The notes beneath the pieces were generated by a model. It worked only from the letters and a program-made list of their open reading frames with translations. It did not search any database and was not told the DNA's origin. 7,379 nucleotides of DNA from Neisseriaceae bacterium (GTDB lineage Bacteria; Pseudomonadota; Gammaproteobacteria; Burkholderiales; Neisseriaceae), in NCBI GenBank assembly GCA_030151665.1, contig JASLDB010000255.1, positions 1 to 7,379 of the forward strand. The letters are read 5' to 3'. Both the position numbers and the translations under genes were made by a program. The first letter of the stretch is position 1; each line of letters starts with the position of its first letter. Below are positions 5,803-7,379 of the stretch, in pieces.

Positions 5803-7379
5803 TTATTGTGGCTTGAATCGTCTGAGTCGCAAGGCATTGAATAAGACAAAGACACTGGATAATGCCATCGCACCTGCTGCAAAAACGGGCGATAGCAAGG
5901 TTTGATTGATGGGATACAATAAACCAGCAGCCACGGGGATTAAGGCACTATTGTAGGCAAATGCCCAAAATAAATTCTCCTTAATGTTGCGCATGGTGGC
6001 TTTGGATAATGCCAAGGCATTGGGCACACCCAATAAATCACCAGACATCAAAACGACATCAGCAGCTTCAATGGCAATGTCAGTACCCGTGCCAATGGCA
6101 ATGCCAACATCGGCGCTGGCCAAAGCGGGTGCATCATTAATACCATCACCTACGTAGGCAACATGACCATATTGCTGTTGCAGTTTTTGTAAGGCAGCAA
6201 CTTTGCCATCGGGCAATACCTCTGCAACCACTTCATCAATGCCCAATTGTTTGGCAATGGTGTTGGCAGTGTGTTGATTGTCACCTGTAATCATGGCAAC
6301 TTTGATTCCCAATTCATGCAGTGCCATGATGGCTTTGTGGCTATTGATTTTGATTGGGTCAGCCACAGCGAGCATGGCAACCAATTGACCATCAATGGCA
6401 GCATAAATGGGTGTTTTACCTTCTTGCCCCAGTTGTTGTGCTGCTTGAGAGAAGTCGTCCACATGTAAATGCAATTGTTGCATATAACGATCAGCGCCGA
6501 TTTGAATCAAATGACCGTTTACTATCGCTTCAACGCCAAAGCCTGTTACCGAATGAAAGTTGCTCAGTGTGGGCAATGTAGGTGTGTTGACTTGTGCAGC
6601 TTCAACAATGGCTCTGGCAATTGGGTGTTCTGATTTGCTTTCAACCGCTGCAATCCATGGCAAAATTTCATCTTTTTGCCAGTTACCTTGTGTCACAAAA
6701 TCTGTTAAATGGGGTTTGCCTTCGGTTAATGTACCTGTTTTGTCCACTGCCACCACTTTGGCATCTTTCAGTGATTGCAAAGCTTCACCTTTTCTAAACA
6801 AAATTCCCAATTGTGCAGCTCTGCCAGTACCGACCATAATAGAAGTGGGTGTTGCCAATCCCATGGCACATGGGCAAGCAATGATTAGGACAGCCACTGC
6901 ATTGATTAATGCCATGGTTAAGGCAGGCTCAGGGCCAAAAAATAACCACACTAAAAAAGTTAGTAATGCTAAACCCATCACAATGGGAACAAAGACGAGT
7001 GTAATTTTGTCAACCATGGCTTGAATAGGCAGTTTGGCTGTCTGCGCTGATTCAACCATGCGAATAATATTGGCTAGAACGGTATTGTTACCCGTTTCAG
7101 TGACTTGGTAATGCAATAAACTGGTTTGATTGACTGTGCCGCCAATGACTTTGTCGTGAATGTTTTTTTGTACAGGAATAGGCTCTCCACTGATCATGGC
7201 TTCGTCAATATAACTTTGCCCTTCCATGACCAAGCCATCTAAAGCGATACGCTCACCCGGTTTGGCTTCTAGCATGTCACCCACAGCAATCTCATCAATT
7301 GATTTTTCAATACTTTTGCCATCGACAATAACAGTGGCAGTCTTGGCTTGTAAGCCCAATAAATGTTTAATGGCAGAAG
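5803..7379 (-). CDS. copA: Cu(I)-exporting P-type ATPase CopA (P1B-1), N-terminus outside window
   Basis: Pumps Cu(I) out of the cytoplasm at the cost of ATP, in the inner membrane. About 525 C-terminal residues are visible. The frame stays open past the TTG at 7359 to the window edge (SAIKHLLGLQAKTA), so this is a cut gene, not a short one. In order, counting from that TTG as residue 1: actuator SGEP at 57-60, the transmembrane CPC metal site at 162-164, phosphorylation motif DKTGT at 206-210, SEHP at 243-246 in the nucleotide-binding domain, MITGDN at 356-361, GDGINDAPAL at 404-413, YN at 469-470 and MALSS at 498-502. CPC with YN and MxxSS is the Cu(I) (P1B-1) signature and separates it from Zn/Cd and Co pumps. 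All catalytic residues are intact. The N-terminal metal-binding domain(s) and first helices are not visible, and the regulator, if any, lies outside. Confidence 0.95.
   Translation of the reverse strand, partial: SAIKHLLGLQAKTATVIVDGKSIEKSIDEIAVGDMLEAKPGERIALDGLVMEGQSYIDEAMISGEPIPVQKNIHDKVIGGTVNQTSLLHYQVTETGNNTVLANIIRMVESAQTAKLPIQAMVDKITLVFVPIVMGLALLTFLVWLFFGPEPALTMALINAVAVLIIACPCAMGLATPTSIMVGTGRAAQLGILFRKGEALQSLKDAKVVAVDKTGTLTEGKPHLTDFVTQGNWQKDEILPWIAAVESKSEHPIARAIVEAAQVNTPTLPTLSNFHSVTGFGVEAIVNGHLIQIGADRYMQQLHLHVDDFSQAAQQLGQEGKTPIYAAIDGQLVAMLAVADPIKINSHKAIMALHELGIKVAMITGDNQHTANTIAKQLGIDEVVAEVLPDGKVAALQKLQQQYGHVAYVGDGINDAPALASADVGIAIGTGTDIAIEAADVVLMSGDLLGVPNALALSKATMRNIKENLFWAFAYNSALIPVAAGLLYPINQTLLSPVFAAGAMALSSVFVLFNALRLRRFKPQ

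Noticed and set aside
6560..7024. Plus-strand open frame (154 codons) antisense to copA
   Set aside because: The opposite strand carries intact CopA motifs (CPC, DKTGT, SEHP); this frame has no family features and no ribosome site.
5803..7359. Short copper ATPase starting at the TTG 7359
   Set aside because: The frame continues with family-like sequence (SAIKHLLGLQAKTA) to the window edge, so the protein is cut by the window, not truncated in the genome.

Overview
The window reads as an ordinary stretch of bacterial chromosome of moderate to low GC (roughly 40-45% by eye), densely packed with housekeeping and transport genes. The gene set is a HAD-IB phosphatase-like hydrolase, BrnQ, PanD, a DUF815 ATPase, a CinA-type MoCF-domain protein, a YIP1-like membrane protein, FolD and a Cu(I) P-type ATPase. 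Together with the flavour of the FolD and HAD-IB sequences, this suggests a proteobacterium, most likely a betaproteobacterium near the Neisseriaceae. That is an inference of modest confidence. I saw no full-length copy of the Neisseriaceae DNA uptake sequence, which argues against a typical Neisseria.

Layout. Plus strand, 1-3260: the 3' end of a HAD-IB hydrolase gene; a hairpin/terminator; brnQ (branched-chain amino acid import) and a strong terminator; panD (beta-alanine for pantothenate and CoA) followed by a DUF815 P-loop ATPase and another strong terminator; then a 24-codon tryptophan-rich small ORF that has its own Shine-Dalgarno and is followed at once by a hairpin shared with the opposite strand. 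Minus strand, 3273-7379: a CinA N-terminal-type MoCF-domain protein, transcribed convergently to the plus-strand block; a folD-YIP1-like pair with a 14-nt gap and its own terminator; and a copA-type copper ATPase that is cut by the right edge of the window.

How the genes relate. BrnQ and PanD both feed the pantothenate/CoA pathway in principle (valine-derived ketoisovalerate and beta-alanine), but a terminator separates them, so any link is loose. FolD supplies one-carbon folates in the cytoplasm; its membrane-protein partner has no known role in that. CopA exports Cu(I) from the cytoplasm. The transcription units are well delimited, with six intrinsic terminator-like hairpins. No gap between recognised genes exceeds about 180 bases. 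I found no tRNA, rRNA, CRISPR array, insertion sequence, phage gene or defence module.

I do not see a dramatic new system here. The best candidates for a second look are the unannotated small ORF at 3160-3234, the layered hairpins and BCAA-containing mini-ORF in front of brnQ, and the folD/YIP1-like and panD/DUF815 pairings.
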